NCBI GenBank assembly: GCA_029077775.1
Contig: JAQNCU010000007.1
Span: 1-24,966 of the forward strand
Length of the DNA stretch: 24,966 nt
Source of the DNA: Acidocella sp.
GTDB taxonomy: Bacteria; Pseudomonadota; Alphaproteobacteria; Acetobacterales; Acetobacteraceae
Direction: 5' to 3'
Below, piece by piece: positions 7,188 to 15,622 of the stretch. The translations under genes were made by a program, and so were the position numbers. The first letter of the stretch is position 1. Each line of letters starts with the position of its first letter. Below the pieces are notes generated by a model. The model was not told the origin of the DNA. It made no database searches and saw only the letters and a program-made list of their open reading frames with translations.

Positions 7188-8591
7188 CTAAGGCGAAGCC
7201 ACGTCATCCAACCCAAATTGGCGGGCATGGCGCGCCAGATAGCGCCCGGCCCCAGGCACGGCGTGCAAACGGCCCTCATGCCAGACAATCTTGCCCTGGG
7301 CGATCGTGGTGCGCGCGCACCCGGTAACCTCCAGGCCTTCAAACACATTGAAATCTATTTTTTGATGATGTCTCGCCGCCGAGATAACGCGCCTTTCATC
7401 CGGTGCCCACAAGACAAGGTCTGCATCCGCGCCCACCGCAATCAACCCCTTGCGCGGCAACAAATTAAAAATCCGCGCCGTGTTGGTAGAGGTCACGGCA
7501 ACGAACTCCTCAGGCGTGAGACGCCCCATACGGACACCGAAATGCCAAAGAATGCTCATCCGGTCCTCGATCCCCGCCGTGCCGTTCGGGATCTTCGTGA
7601 AATCGTTCACGCCGCCTGCTTTTTGGGGCGCGCAGAAGCAGCAATGATCCGTCGCCGTGGTTTGCAAAACACCCGACGCAAGACCTGCCCATAGTGATTG
7701 CTGATGATGTTTCGCGCGGAAGGGCGGGCTCATCACATGCGCCGCCGCGCGGGCAAAATCCGCATCCCAATACACGCTTTCATCGATCACCAGATGCTGG
7801 GCCAGGACCTCACCATAAACACGCTGCCCCGCTGCCTGCCCACGCGCAATCGCCTCGGTCGCATCGCGGGTTGAGACATGGACGATATAAACCGGCATAT
7901 CCAATATCCCGGCCAGCGCGATGACACGCTGTGCCGCCTCCCCCTCAACAGAAGGTGGGCGCGAGAGTGGGTGGCCTTCGGGCCCGGTGATGCCATCCCG
8001 CATTAGTTTTTGTTGTAAAAACGCAACAGCTTCGCCGTTCTCGGCATGCACATTGCACAACGCGCCAAGCTCCCGCGCGCGGGAAAAACTCTGCATCATG
8101 GCGGCATCATCGACCATGATCGCCCCTTTATAGGCCATGAAATGCTTGAAGCTGGTCACACCATGCTCACGCACCAGAATACCCATCTCCTCGGCGATGC
8201 GCGGCGACCAGGATGTTATGGCGACATGAAACGCATAATCCCCGGCTGCTTTTTCCGCCCGCGCCCGCCAGACATGAAACGCATCGAGCGGCGATTCCTC
8301 AGGTCCCGGGATCACGAAGTCGATAATCGTTGTGGTTCCGCCAGCAAAGCCCGCCGCGGTGCCGGAATAAAAATCCTCAGAGGCCACAGTGCCCATGAAC
8401 GGCAATTCCATATGCGTATGCGGATCAATGCCGCCGGGGATCACGCGGGTACCGCGCGCATCCACAATCTCGCATCCCCGGCCATCCAGTTCCTGGCCGA
8501 TCTCGACAATGACACCACCGGCACAACGAATATCCGCCCGGAAGCTGCGTTCCGCCGTGGTGATCAATCCGTCTTTAATTAAAAGAGTCAT
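7188..8591 (-). CDS. hydA: Dihydropyrimidinase (D-hydantoinase)
   Basis: A 467-residue cyclic amidohydrolase that opens 5,6-dihydrouracil or dihydrothymine to N-carbamoyl-beta-alanine or its methyl homologue. All binuclear-metal ligands are visible: His58 and His60 (DPHTH), carboxylatable Lys149 (TSFK), His182 (VHAENG), His238 (VHVST) and Asp315 (TTATDH). Tyr154 (FMAYK) is the usual substrate-facing tyrosine. The start at ATG 8591 gives the family N terminus MTLLIKDGLI and has AGGAG four bases before it. It is the second gene of an operon with the TetR regulator, 7 bp apart, and supplies the step after PreTA encoded on the opposite strand. Confidence 0.95.
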   Translation of the reverse strand: MTLLIKDGLITTAERSFRADIRCAGGVIVEIGQELDGRGCEIVDARGTRVIPGGIDPHTHMELPFMGTVASEDFYSGTAAGFAGGTTTIIDFVIPGPEESPLDAFHVWRARAEKAAGDYAFHVAITSWSPRIAEEMGILVREHGVTSFKHFMAYKGAIMVDDAAMMQSFSRARELGALCNVHAENGEAVAFLQQKLMRDGITGPEGHPLSRPPSVEGEAAQRVIALAGILDMPVYIVHVSTRDATEAIARGQAAGQRVYGEVLAQHLVIDESVYWDADFARAAAHVMSPPFRAKHHQQSLWAGLASGVLQTTATDHCCFCAPQKAGGVNDFTKIPNGTAGIEDRMSILWHFGVRMGRLTPEEFVAVTSTNTARIFNLLPRKGLIAVGADADLVLWAPDERRVISAARHHQKIDFNVFEGLEVTGCARTTIAQGKIVWHEGRLHAVPGAGRYLARHARQFGLDDVASP

Positions 8592-8598
8592 GGTGCTC

Positions 8599-9252
8599 CT
8601 AACCGGCTTCGACCACAAAAGCTGCCGTGACCATGCGCGTTACAATGTGGGTCGCACGAACAAAAACATCATCATCAAGCGTCATTTTTCCCGAGATCGC
8701 GGCAATCTGCACCGCAAAATCGGCATAGGTCTGCGTCATGGCCCATATGCACGACAGCAAATGCACCGGATCGACGGGATGCATAAGCCCTTGTGCAACC
8801 CACCCGTCGATAACCTTGCCCAGCACCATCACGCGGTTACGCAACGTGATGTGCAAATAGCCCGTCAGATGCGGTGCGCCGCGCAATAATTCGCTGGCAT
8901 AAATGCGTGAGGCTTCAGGGTGTTCACGCGCGAGATCGATTTTCGCGCGGATATAATTCGTCAACGCCTCGCGCGGACCGCGCGACGGCACGATCCATAT
9001 ATCGGCCTCGCCCAGCCACAAATCGAGTATCCGGTCCAGCACCGCAAGGTAGAGTTTCTCCTTGGTGGGGAAATAATAATATACGTTGGCTTTGGGCAGT
9101 TTCGCCAATGCCGCGATATCGGCGGTTGTGGTGCCCTCAAAGCCATTTGCCGCGAAAAGCCGCTCGGCGGCCTTCAAAATACGCCCGACCCTGGCACGCC
9201 TTACCTGACCCGCCGGCCTCACCGCCTCGTCTGTCACAGGCCCTTCAACCAT
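8599..9252 (-). CDS. RutR-like TetR family transcriptional regulator
   Basis: A 217-residue TetR repressor. The N-terminal helix-turn-helix (ILKAAERLFAANGFEGTTTADIAALAKLPKANVYYYFPTKEKLY) and, more tellingly, the C-terminal PVDPVHLLSCIWAMTQTYADF closely resemble the uracil/thymine-sensing RutR of E. coli. By analogy it should release its operator when a pyrimidine binds. ATG 9252 was chosen over a TTG at 9279, because the latter adds nine atypical residues and has no ribosome binding site; the ribosome binding site at 9252 is also weak. It is the first gene of the regulator-dihydropyrimidinase operon and is divergent from preTA, so it probably controls both. Confidence 0.88.
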   Translation of the reverse strand: MVEGPVTDEAVRPAGQVRRARVGRILKAAERLFAANGFEGTTTADIAALAKLPKANVYYYFPTKEKLYLAVLDRILDLWLGEADIWIVPSRGPREALTNYIRAKIDLAREHPEASRIYASELLRGAPHLTGYLHITLRNRVMVLGKVIDGWVAQGLMHPVDPVHLLSCIWAMTQTYADFAVQIAAISGKMTLDDDVFVRATHIVTRMVTAAFVVEAG

Positions 9253-9306
9253 TGCAATGTCCGCACAAAAAATAATCAATTTTACGCCATGCCCATGTCA
9301 GGCCAG

Positions 9307-9334
9307 CCAGAATGGAAATTATTTAGCATTCTGG
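9307..9334. repeat. Inverted repeat, 8-bp arms CCAGAATG / CATTCTGG
   Basis: Two perfect 8-bp arms (9307-9314 and 9327-9334) are separated by a 12-bp AT-rich spacer in the divergent control region, nearer the regulator gene. The total span of 28 bp would suit a dimeric regulator contacting successive major grooves, or a promoter element of the minus-strand operon. No regulator can be assigned from the sequence. Confidence 0.4.
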
Positions 9335-9341
9335 GTCAAAC

Positions 9342-9370
9342 CTGACGTTTTAGTCAATAAATTTATTGAC
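9342..9370. promoter_or_regulatory. Candidate operator: overlapping dyads around an 18-bp perfect palindrome
   Basis: GTCAATAAATTTATTGAC (9353-9370) is a perfect 18-bp palindrome. Overlapping it, CTGAC-N6-GTCAA (9342-9357) matches the outer halves of the E. coli RutR consensus TTGAC-CANNTG-GTCAA at nine of ten positions, but not the inner CA/TG. The palindrome runs into the -35 element of the forward promoter, so a bound repressor would block it. Binding by the adjacent RutR-like protein is an inference. Confidence 0.6.
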
Positions 9371-9394
9371 GAGCCTGACGGCATTTGCAATATT
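9366..9394 (+). promoter_or_regulatory. Predicted sigma-70 promoter for preT-preA-ABC operon
   Basis: TTGACG (9366-9371) and AATATT (9389-9394) are separated by 17 bp, the optimal spacing. The -35 box matches five of six and the -10 box four of six consensus bases. It sits about 50-60 bp before the preT start chosen here, and its -35 box overlaps the palindrome. The transcription start would be near 9401. Confidence 0.5.
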
Positions 9395-9451
9395 TTTCGC
9401 TGCCGTGCGGGTCACGTGATCCCACTGGCGCGAAAGGACATCGGCACCTGG

Positions 9452-10693
9452 ATGGCAGATATCGACGATCATTTCCGCGAGTCTCATCCCCCGCTCACAT
9501 CTGCGCAGGCCGTGACCGAGGCTAATCGTTGTTATTTTTGTTACGATGCTCCCTGCACGGAAGCCTGCCCCACCGATATCGACGTGCCAGGCTTCATTCG
9601 TGGCATCGCCAGCGGCAACATGGCCGGAGCGGCGATAAAAATTCTTCAGGAAAATATCTTCGGTGGCAGTTGCGCGCGGGTCTGCCCCACCGAAATTTTG
9701 TGCGAACACGCCTGCGTCTGGACCAAAGCGGGCGGGCCAGCGGTGCAGATCGGTGCGCTGCAGCGCGTCGCGACGGATTGGCAGATGGCGCAGCCCACAC
9801 ACCCATTCATCCGCGCCCCGGCAACCGGCAAACACATCGCCATCATCGGCGCGGGCCCCGCCGGGCTGTCCGCCGCGCACGGGATGGCGCGGCGCGGGCA
9901 TGATGTCACTGTCTATGACACAAAGCCGAAACCGGGCGGTTTGAACGAATACGGCATCGCCGCCTATAAATTGGTTGATGATTTCGCCGCTCGGGAAATC
10001 GAATTTCTCCTTGGCATTGGCGGCATCACCCTGGAACACAACAAAACCCTCGGCGATGATCTGTCGCTCGACGACCTCGCCCGGAATTTTGATGCCGTGT
10101 TTCTGGCGCTCGGTCAGGCTGCGGTCAACATGGCAGGGGTTACGGGCGAGCATCTCCCCAGCGTGCGCAATGCCGTGGATTTCATCGCCGAACTGCGTCA
10201 GGCCCCCGACAAATCGGCGCTGAAAATACCCCGCCGCGTGCTCGTCATCGGCGGCGGCAATACCGCCATCGACGCGGCAACCCAGGCAAAATTACTGGGT
10301 GCCGAAGACGTGACCATTTTGTACCGTAAAGGCCGCGCGCAAATGTCCGCCACAGCCATAGAGCAGAATTGGGCGCTGACCCATCATGTGGTCATTCATT
10401 TCCACGCGGCACCGGTACGAATTGAGAGCGAGACCGGCGAACTCTGCGTTGTCACCGAATCCCGCCGCTATCCGGCGGACCTTGTGTTACGGGCCGTGGG
10501 GCAGAAATTTCATCCGCTGGACGGGTTGGAGATCGAGAATGGTCGCATCAAAATCGACCAAAACCACGCCACCTCGCACCCGAAAATCTTCGCCGGCGGC
10601 GATTGCGTCCCCGGGCTCGATCTCACCGTTCGGGCGGTTCAAGACGGCAAATGCGCCGCACGAGCCATCCATGAATTTCTAGGGTGCGACTAA
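9452..10693 (+). CDS. preT: NAD(P)-dependent dihydropyrimidine dehydrogenase, PreT subunit
   Basis: A 413-residue flavin-dependent electron-input subunit that takes electrons from NAD(P)H and passes them to PreA for reduction of uracil or thymine. N-terminal Fe-S cysteines are Cys27, 30, 35, 39 (RCYFCYDAPCTEACP) and Cys74, 78, 84, 88 (CARVCPTEILCEHAC). An FAD motif IIGAGPAGLSAA, an NAD(P) motif IGGGNTAIDAA and a C-terminal FAD motif FAGGDCVPGLDLTV follow. ATG 9452 gives almost exactly the length of E. coli PreT; its AAGGA lies too far away (13 nt), and GTG 9416 is an alternative. The last base of its stop is the first of preA (TAATG). Confidence 0.93.
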   Translation: MADIDDHFRESHPPLTSAQAVTEANRCYFCYDAPCTEACPTDIDVPGFIRGIASGNMAGAAIKILQENIFGGSCARVCPTEILCEHACVWTKAGGPAVQIGALQRVATDWQMAQPTHPFIRAPATGKHIAIIGAGPAGLSAAHGMARRGHDVTVYDTKPKPGGLNEYGIAAYKLVDDFAAREIEFLLGIGGITLEHNKTLGDDLSLDDLARNFDAVFLALGQAAVNMAGVTGEHLPSVRNAVDFIAELRQAPDKSALKIPRRVLVIGGGNTAIDAATQAKLLGAEDVTILYRKGRAQMSATAIEQNWALTHHVVIHFHAAPVRIESETGELCVVTESRRYPADLVLRAVGQKFHPLDGLEIENGRIKIDQNHATSHPKIFAGGDCVPGLDLTVRAVQDGKCAARAIHEFLGCD

Positions 10694-11985
10694 TGGCGGA
10701 TCTCACCACCTATTTTGCTGGCATTCGCAGCAATAACCCATTCTGGCTCGCCTCGGCCCCGCCAACCGATAAAGCCTATAATGTCGAGCGCGCCTTTCGC
10801 GCCGGTTGGGGCGGCGTGGTTTGGAAAACATTGGGCGAAGACCCGCCGATCGTAAATGTGTCCAGCCGCTACGGCGCGGTGTCACTCGGCGGCGCCGCCA
10901 TGGCCGGGTTCAACAATATCGAACTGATCACCGACCGCCCATTATCGGTCAACCTGCGGGAAATTACCCAGATTAAACGAGACTGGCCAGACCGGGCCAT
11001 GGTCGTCAGCCTGATGGTACCGTGCAACGAGACCGCCTGGACAAAAATTCTCGCCCAGGTGGAACAGACCGGCGCGGATGGTGTGGAGCTGAATTTTGGC
11101 TGCCCGCATGGCATGTCAGAGCGTGGCATGGGTGCGGCGGTCGGCCAGGTGCCCGATTATATTGAAATGATCACGCGCTGGTGCAAATCCCATTCGCGAA
11201 TGCCTGTCATCGTCAAGCTCACCCCCAATGTGACAGACATCGTGCAGGCTGCGCGCGCGGCCAAAGATGGCGGGGCCGATGCGGTGTCTCTCATCAACAC
11301 CATCACCTCAATCACCAATGTCGATCTGGACAGCATGTCCCCCTGCCCGAGCGTCGATGGCCGTGGCACGCATGGCGGCTATTGTGGCCCGGCGGTCAAG
11401 CCCATCGCACTGCGCATGGTGGGGGAGATCGCGCGTGAGCCGGCCTTGCGCGGCCTGCCCATCTCGGGCATCGGCGGCATCAGTTCCTGGCGGGACGCTG
11501 CCGAGTTCATCGCTCTGGGCGCCGGAAACGTTCAGGTCTGCACGGCGGCGATGCATTACGGGTTTCGTATCATCGATGACATGATAAGCGGTCTGTCAAA
11601 CTGGATGGATGGGAAATCCTATTCCCGGATTGCTGATTTCCAAGGTCTGGCCGTTCCGAATTTCGTTCACTGGGACGATCTTAACCTGAATTACAAATCG
11701 ATCGCGCGCATCGACCAAGATCTCTGTATTAGATGCGGGCTTTGTTATGCGGCGTGTGAGGACACATCGCACCAATCCATCGCAACATCAAATGGCGATG
11801 GCGCGCGCCATTATAACGTCATCGAGGCTGAATGCGTCGGCTGTAATTTATGTGCGCATGTCTGCCCGGTGGCAGCCTGCATAACCATGATTCCTGTTCA
11901 CACAGGCTTGCCGGCTCTCACCTGGAAGGAACACCCGAACAACCCGTCCTCGCCCCATTTCACCGGCACGACAGACCGCGCATGA
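10693..11985 (+). CDS. preA: Dihydropyrimidine dehydrogenase, PreA catalytic subunit
   Basis: A 430-residue cytoplasmic subunit that reduces uracil or thymine on FMN in a dihydroorotate-dehydrogenase-like barrel. Typical segments are ELNFGCPHGMSERGMG, VIVKLTPNVTDI, SLINTITSITNVDLD, CGPAVKPIALRM and PISGIGGISSW. The C terminus carries two 4Fe-4S motifs, CIRCGLCYAAC and CVGCNLCAHVCP. The position aligned with the catalytic cysteine of mammalian enzyme (LACGQ) is valine here (AAVGQ); as I recall this is usual in bacterial PreA. ATG 10693 is preferred to GTG 10684 on family N terminus. The stop overlaps the ABC ATPase start (ATGA). Confidence 0.95.
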   Translation: MADLTTYFAGIRSNNPFWLASAPPTDKAYNVERAFRAGWGGVVWKTLGEDPPIVNVSSRYGAVSLGGAAMAGFNNIELITDRPLSVNLREITQIKRDWPDRAMVVSLMVPCNETAWTKILAQVEQTGADGVELNFGCPHGMSERGMGAAVGQVPDYIEMITRWCKSHSRMPVIVKLTPNVTDIVQAARAAKDGGADAVSLINTITSITNVDLDSMSPCPSVDGRGTHGGYCGPAVKPIALRMVGEIAREPALRGLPISGIGGISSWRDAAEFIALGAGNVQVCTAAMHYGFRIIDDMISGLSNWMDGKSYSRIADFQGLAVPNFVHWDDLNLNYKSIARIDQDLCIRCGLCYAACEDTSHQSIATSNGDGARHYNVIEAECVGCNLCAHVCPVAACITMIPVHTGLPALTWKEHPNNPSSPHFTGTTDRA

Positions 11986-12809
11986 ACGAGCAGACCCTGC
12001 GCGAACCAGCGCCACGCAACGCCAGCATCCCCAATGATAACGTGATCGTGGCCGAAAATCTCAACATCATGTTCGACACCAATGATCATCCCATCAGTGC
12101 CTTGCAGGATGTGAACCTGAACGTTCAGCGCGGTGATTTCATTTCACTCATCGGCCCCTCTGGCTGTGGCAAAACAACCTTGTTGCGTGCCATCGCGGAC
12201 CTCACCCCTGTCACATCGGGGCATTTGCGGGTCAACGGTATGTCGCCTCATACGGCACGCGAGGCACGGGCCTATGGATATGTGTTTCAGGCCCCGGTTC
12301 TGCTGCCGTGGCGCACGGTCTTGCGTAACGTCACCCTGCCGCTGGAAATTGCCGGCATGGCGAAATCCGACCGCATTGCCTGTGCGCGTGAAAACCTCGC
12401 ACTTGTCGGGCTTAAGGATTTCAGCATGAAATTCCCCTGGCAGCTTTCAGGCGGCATGCAACAGCGCGTTTCCATTGCCCGTGCGCTAAGTTTTAAGCCG
12501 TCTTTATTATTGATGGACGAGCCTTTCGGCGCACTCGATGAAATCACCCGCGACAGCCTGAACGTCCATCTGCATGATCTTTGGCGGCGTACGGGCATGA
12601 CCACAATATTCGTTACCCATTCAATCCCCGAGGCGGTGTTTCTCTCAACGCGGATCGTTGTGATGTCCGCACGCCCCGGCCGCATTCTACGCGTGATCGA
12701 GAGCGATTTGCCCATGCCCCGCAGCCTGGGCATACGCGACACGGCGGCTTTCACTGCCCTTGCCCATGATTTGCGCGAGGCCCTGCGCGACGGCCATTCC
12801 TATGACTAG
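11982..12809 (+). CDS. ABC importer ATPase, TauB/SsuB type, for a pyrimidine-like substrate
   Basis: A 275-residue cytoplasmic ATPase of the nitrate/sulfonate/THI5 importer group. Walker A is GPSGCGKT (58-65), followed by a Q-loop region (YVFQAPVLLPWRTV), the signature LSGGMQQRVSIARAL, Walker B LLLMDEPFGALD and the H-loop FVTHSIPEA. The start overlaps the preA stop by four bases, tying transport to pyrimidine reduction in one transcript. Its 3' end overlaps the first permease by 8 bp. Substrate is inferred from context: uracil, thymine or a related pyrimidine. Confidence 0.9.
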   Translation: MNEQTLREPAPRNASIPNDNVIVAENLNIMFDTNDHPISALQDVNLNVQRGDFISLIGPSGCGKTTLLRAIADLTPVTSGHLRVNGMSPHTAREARAYGYVFQAPVLLPWRTVLRNVTLPLEIAGMAKSDRIACARENLALVGLKDFSMKFPWQLSGGMQQRVSIARALSFKPSLLLMDEPFGALDEITRDSLNVHLHDLWRRTGMTTIFVTHSIPEAVFLSTRIVVMSARPGRILRVIESDLPMPRSLGIRDTAAFTALAHDLREALRDGHSYD

Positions 12810-13662
12810 AATTTTCCCCCTGGCGACCGTCATGCTAGCCCTCATCATCGTCTGGTATGCTGGCGCTTATGTCTTAAATGCACCCCAGGCGATAAACCTC
12901 ATGGACCCTGATGGTCCTCATAATTTTTGGGCGGTTGTGCAAGCCGCTTGGAACATGGACCGCCCGGTTCTGCCAACCCCCGGACAGATCGCAACCAATC
13001 TGGCGGCTAGTATTTTCGGCAACCCCCTGTTTTCTCCGCGTAATTTTCTTCTCCAAACCGCTTACACCGCTGAGACTGCGGTGACCGGGCTCGCAGGCGG
13101 CGTTGTGCTGGGTATTTTTCTGGCCATCGGGATCGTGCATTCGCGCGTGCTTGATCGCTCGCTCATGCCCTGGGTGATCACGAGCCAGACGATCCCCATT
13201 CTGGCCATCGCACCTATGGTGGTGGTAGCACTCGGCAATATCGGGCTCACGGGTTTGGTGCCAAAGGCGGCCATCGTGGGGTATCTGTCCTTTTTCCCGG
13301 TCACGGTCGGCATGGTGAAGGGCCTGCGCTCGCCCGATGCGATGCAGATGGACCTTATGCGGACCTACAACACAAAAAAAATGTCCCTGTTCGTAAAACT
13401 GCGCTGGCCGGTTGCCATGGCGTTTTTATTCCCCAGCCTGCGGGTCGCGGCTTCGCTTTCGGTCACCGGCGCCATCGTCGCGGAACTGCCAACGGGTGCT
13501 CAAGTCGGGCTCGGCGCAAGGTTGCTCGCGGGGAGTTATTACGGCCAGACGATGATGATGTGGGGCGCGTTGGTGCTCGCCTCGCTGCTTGCTCTGGCGC
13601 TGATCGGCATGGTGCGGCTGGGGGAATTCTGGCTCTGCCAGCAGCGTGGCGGGCGGTTATGA
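12802..13662 (+). CDS. ABC importer permease 1 (BPD-type)
   Basis: A 286-residue integral membrane protein. An N-terminal helix is followed by a periplasmic loop of roughly 50 residues and then the binding-protein-dependent permease core; the EAA-type coupling segment is MDLMRTYNTKKMSLFVKLRWP. ATG 12802 gives a clean N terminus (MTRIFPLATVMLALIIVWYAG), whereas an upstream start at 12760 would only read through the ATPase gene. The stop overlaps permease 2 (ATGA). It should form a heterodimer with that protein. Confidence 0.88.
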   Translation: MTRIFPLATVMLALIIVWYAGAYVLNAPQAINLMDPDGPHNFWAVVQAAWNMDRPVLPTPGQIATNLAASIFGNPLFSPRNFLLQTAYTAETAVTGLAGGVVLGIFLAIGIVHSRVLDRSLMPWVITSQTIPILAIAPMVVVALGNIGLTGLVPKAAIVGYLSFFPVTVGMVKGLRSPDAMQMDLMRTYNTKKMSLFVKLRWPVAMAFLFPSLRVAASLSVTGAIVAELPTGAQVGLGARLLAGSYYGQTMMMWGALVLASLLALALIGMVRLGEFWLCQQRGGRL

Positions 13663-14588
13663 ACGGCATGGCGCTTGGTACAATGGCCTGTACGACGGCC
13701 TGCATCCTGGGGCTCCTCGCCAGGCTGTTGATTGGCACCTCATGGGCATTGCCGTTGGCGCTTCTCGCACTCGCCGCTTCCATTTGGGCCTCGGTAAGGC
13801 TGGCCAGACAAAATGACCGCCTAAGTATGATCGCCTCTCCCGTCATCTTCGGTCTCACCATCCTTTGGGCGTGGGAGATGCTGGTGGTCGGGCTGCATGT
13901 ACCCTTCATCCTGTTGCCCCCGCCATCGGCCATCGCTCTCGCATTGGTCACTCATTTCGGTGAACTGGCGAATGATTTCGACCAGACCGTTCTGCATGCC
14001 GTGCTGGCGGGCTACGCCATCGGCTGCGGCGGCGGCTTCCTGATCGCGCTGGCCATAGACCGCTCATTATTCCTGCAACGCGGGCTCACCCCGTTGGCCA
14101 ACATGATCAGCGCCATGCCCATCATCGGCATCGCCCCCATCGCCATCGAGTGGTTCGGGTTCGACTGGCCGTCGAAAGCCGCTGTCGTGGTGCTGATGAC
14201 GATCTTTCCGATGCTGGTAAACACCCGGGCCGGGCTGCAACAGACCAACCCTATGGAACAAGATCTGATGCGGTCATACGGTGCCGGATATATCCACACG
14301 CTTATCAAACTGCGCCTGCCCGCAGCCTTGCCGATGATCTTCAACGCGCTGAAATTGAACACGACGCTGGCCATGATTGGCGCCATCGTCGCGGAATTTT
14401 TTGGCACGCCGACACGGGGTATGGGGTTTCGTATTTCGGTCGAAGCCGCGCGCATGAATCTCGATATTGTCTGGGCAACCATCGCCATCGCGGCCCTCGC
14501 AGGCTCATCGAGCTTCGCGCTCATCGGCTGGGCCGAGCGGCGGATCACATCCTGGCATCCCTCTTTCCACACACGTTCTTTGTCATAA
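13659..14588 (+). CDS. ABC importer permease 2 (BPD-type)
   Basis: A 309-residue membrane protein with an extra pair of hydrophobic helices at the N terminus before the permease core. The coupling helix is visible in MEQDLMRSYGAGYIHTLIKLRLPAALP, closely parallel to that of permease 1, consistent with paired subunits. The translation start overlaps the stop of permease 1. Ten bases separate its stop from the binding-protein start, and AAGGAGA lies in between. Confidence 0.88.
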   Translation: MNGMALGTMACTTACILGLLARLLIGTSWALPLALLALAASIWASVRLARQNDRLSMIASPVIFGLTILWAWEMLVVGLHVPFILLPPPSAIALALVTHFGELANDFDQTVLHAVLAGYAIGCGGGFLIALAIDRSLFLQRGLTPLANMISAMPIIGIAPIAIEWFGFDWPSKAAVVVLMTIFPMLVNTRAGLQQTNPMEQDLMRSYGAGYIHTLIKLRLPAALPMIFNALKLNTTLAMIGAIVAEFFGTPTRGMGFRISVEAARMNLDIVWATIAIAALAGSSSFALIGWAERRITSWHPSFHTRSLS

Positions 14589-14598
14589 GGAGATTTTC

Positions 14599-15594
14599 AT
14601 GAAACGTATTCTCGCCGCCGCCGTCGCGTTTTCATTTATCGCCACCGCCCAGGCCCAGGCTGATGACAGCCTGACCCTGCAGCTTAAATGGGTTACCCAG
14701 GCGCAATTTGCGGGCTATTACGTCGCCGCCGCCAAAGGCTTCTACAAGGCTGAGGGCCTGGACGTGACCATCAAGCCCGGCGGCCCGGACGTAAACCCGG
14801 ACCAGGTGCTGGCGGGCGGCGGCGCAGATGTGGTGGTAGACTGGATGCCCTCCGCACTCGCCGCGCGCCAGAAGGGCCTGGATATCGTCAATATCGCGCA
14901 GGTCTTTCAACATTCAGGCATGGAACTGACCTGCCGCAAGGATAGCGGCATCACGAGCCCGGCCGATTTCAAAGGCAAAACCCTCGGTGTCTGGTTTTCC
15001 GGTAATGAATACCCGTTCCTGTCCTGGATGGCGAAGCTGGGTTATTCCACCAGCGGGGCGCATCCAGATGTCACAGTGCTAAAACAGGGTTTCAACGTTG
15101 ATCCGCTGCTGCAAAAACAGGCGGCCTGTATCTCGACCATGACGTATAATGAGTATTACCAACTGCTCGAAGCGGGCATGAAGCCTTCGCAACTCATCGT
15201 GTTCAAATACCAGAATGAGGGGGTGGCGACGCTGGAAGATGGGCTATATGTCAAGGGGAGTGAACTCTCAGACCCGGCGATGGTCAGCAAGCTCGCGCGG
15301 TTTTTGAAGGCCTCGAAGGAAGGCTGGGTCTATGCCGACACCCACCAGGCAGAGGCTGTAAAAATCCTGCTCGCGGCGGATACCTCAGGTGCGCTGACCG
15401 CCCAGCACCAGACAACCATGATGCGTGAGGTCGCGAAACTGACACCCCCCAGCGCCAAGTGGGGATATCTGCGACAAGCCGCTTATAAGCAGACAGTCGA
15501 TGAACTGCTTTCAACCAAGTCAACACCAGTGATCAGTAAAAAACCGGTTGGCGCCTATAGCTATGTTGTCTGGGACAAGGCCTTCAAGAGCTGA
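14599..15594 (+). CDS. Periplasmic binding protein, NMT1/THI5-like
   Basis: A 331-residue secreted protein. Residues 1-21 are a Sec signal peptide with an AQA cleavage site before DDSLTLQLKW. The mature part has the NMT1/THI5 layout: LQLKWVTQAQFAGYYVAAAKGFYKAEGLDV, then GADVVVDWMPSALAARQKG, and CISTMTYNEYYQ, where thiaminopyrimidine-binding relatives have their ligand region. This family often binds pyrimidine-like ligands, which fits the preTA operon. ATG 14599 has AAGGAGA at a good distance. It is the last gene of the operon; I see no hairpin terminator downstream. Confidence 0.9.
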   Translation: MKRILAAAVAFSFIATAQAQADDSLTLQLKWVTQAQFAGYYVAAAKGFYKAEGLDVTIKPGGPDVNPDQVLAGGGADVVVDWMPSALAARQKGLDIVNIAQVFQHSGMELTCRKDSGITSPADFKGKTLGVWFSGNEYPFLSWMAKLGYSTSGAHPDVTVLKQGFNVDPLLQKQAACISTMTYNEYYQLLEAGMKPSQLIVFKYQNEGVATLEDGLYVKGSELSDPAMVSKLARFLKASKEGWVYADTHQAEAVKILLAADTSGALTAQHQTTMMREVAKLTPPSAKWGYLRQAAYKQTVDELLSTKSTPVISKKPVGAYSYVVWDKAFKS

Positions 15595-15622
15595 TCCAGG
15601 CACATTTGGTCATTCAGGCATT

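Noticed and set aside
10693..11985. Loss of the catalytic cysteine in PreA as evidence of an inactive enzyme
   Set aside because: Valine aligns with the mammalian catalytic cysteine, but from memory bacterial PreA proteins commonly differ there, and all other motifs are intact.
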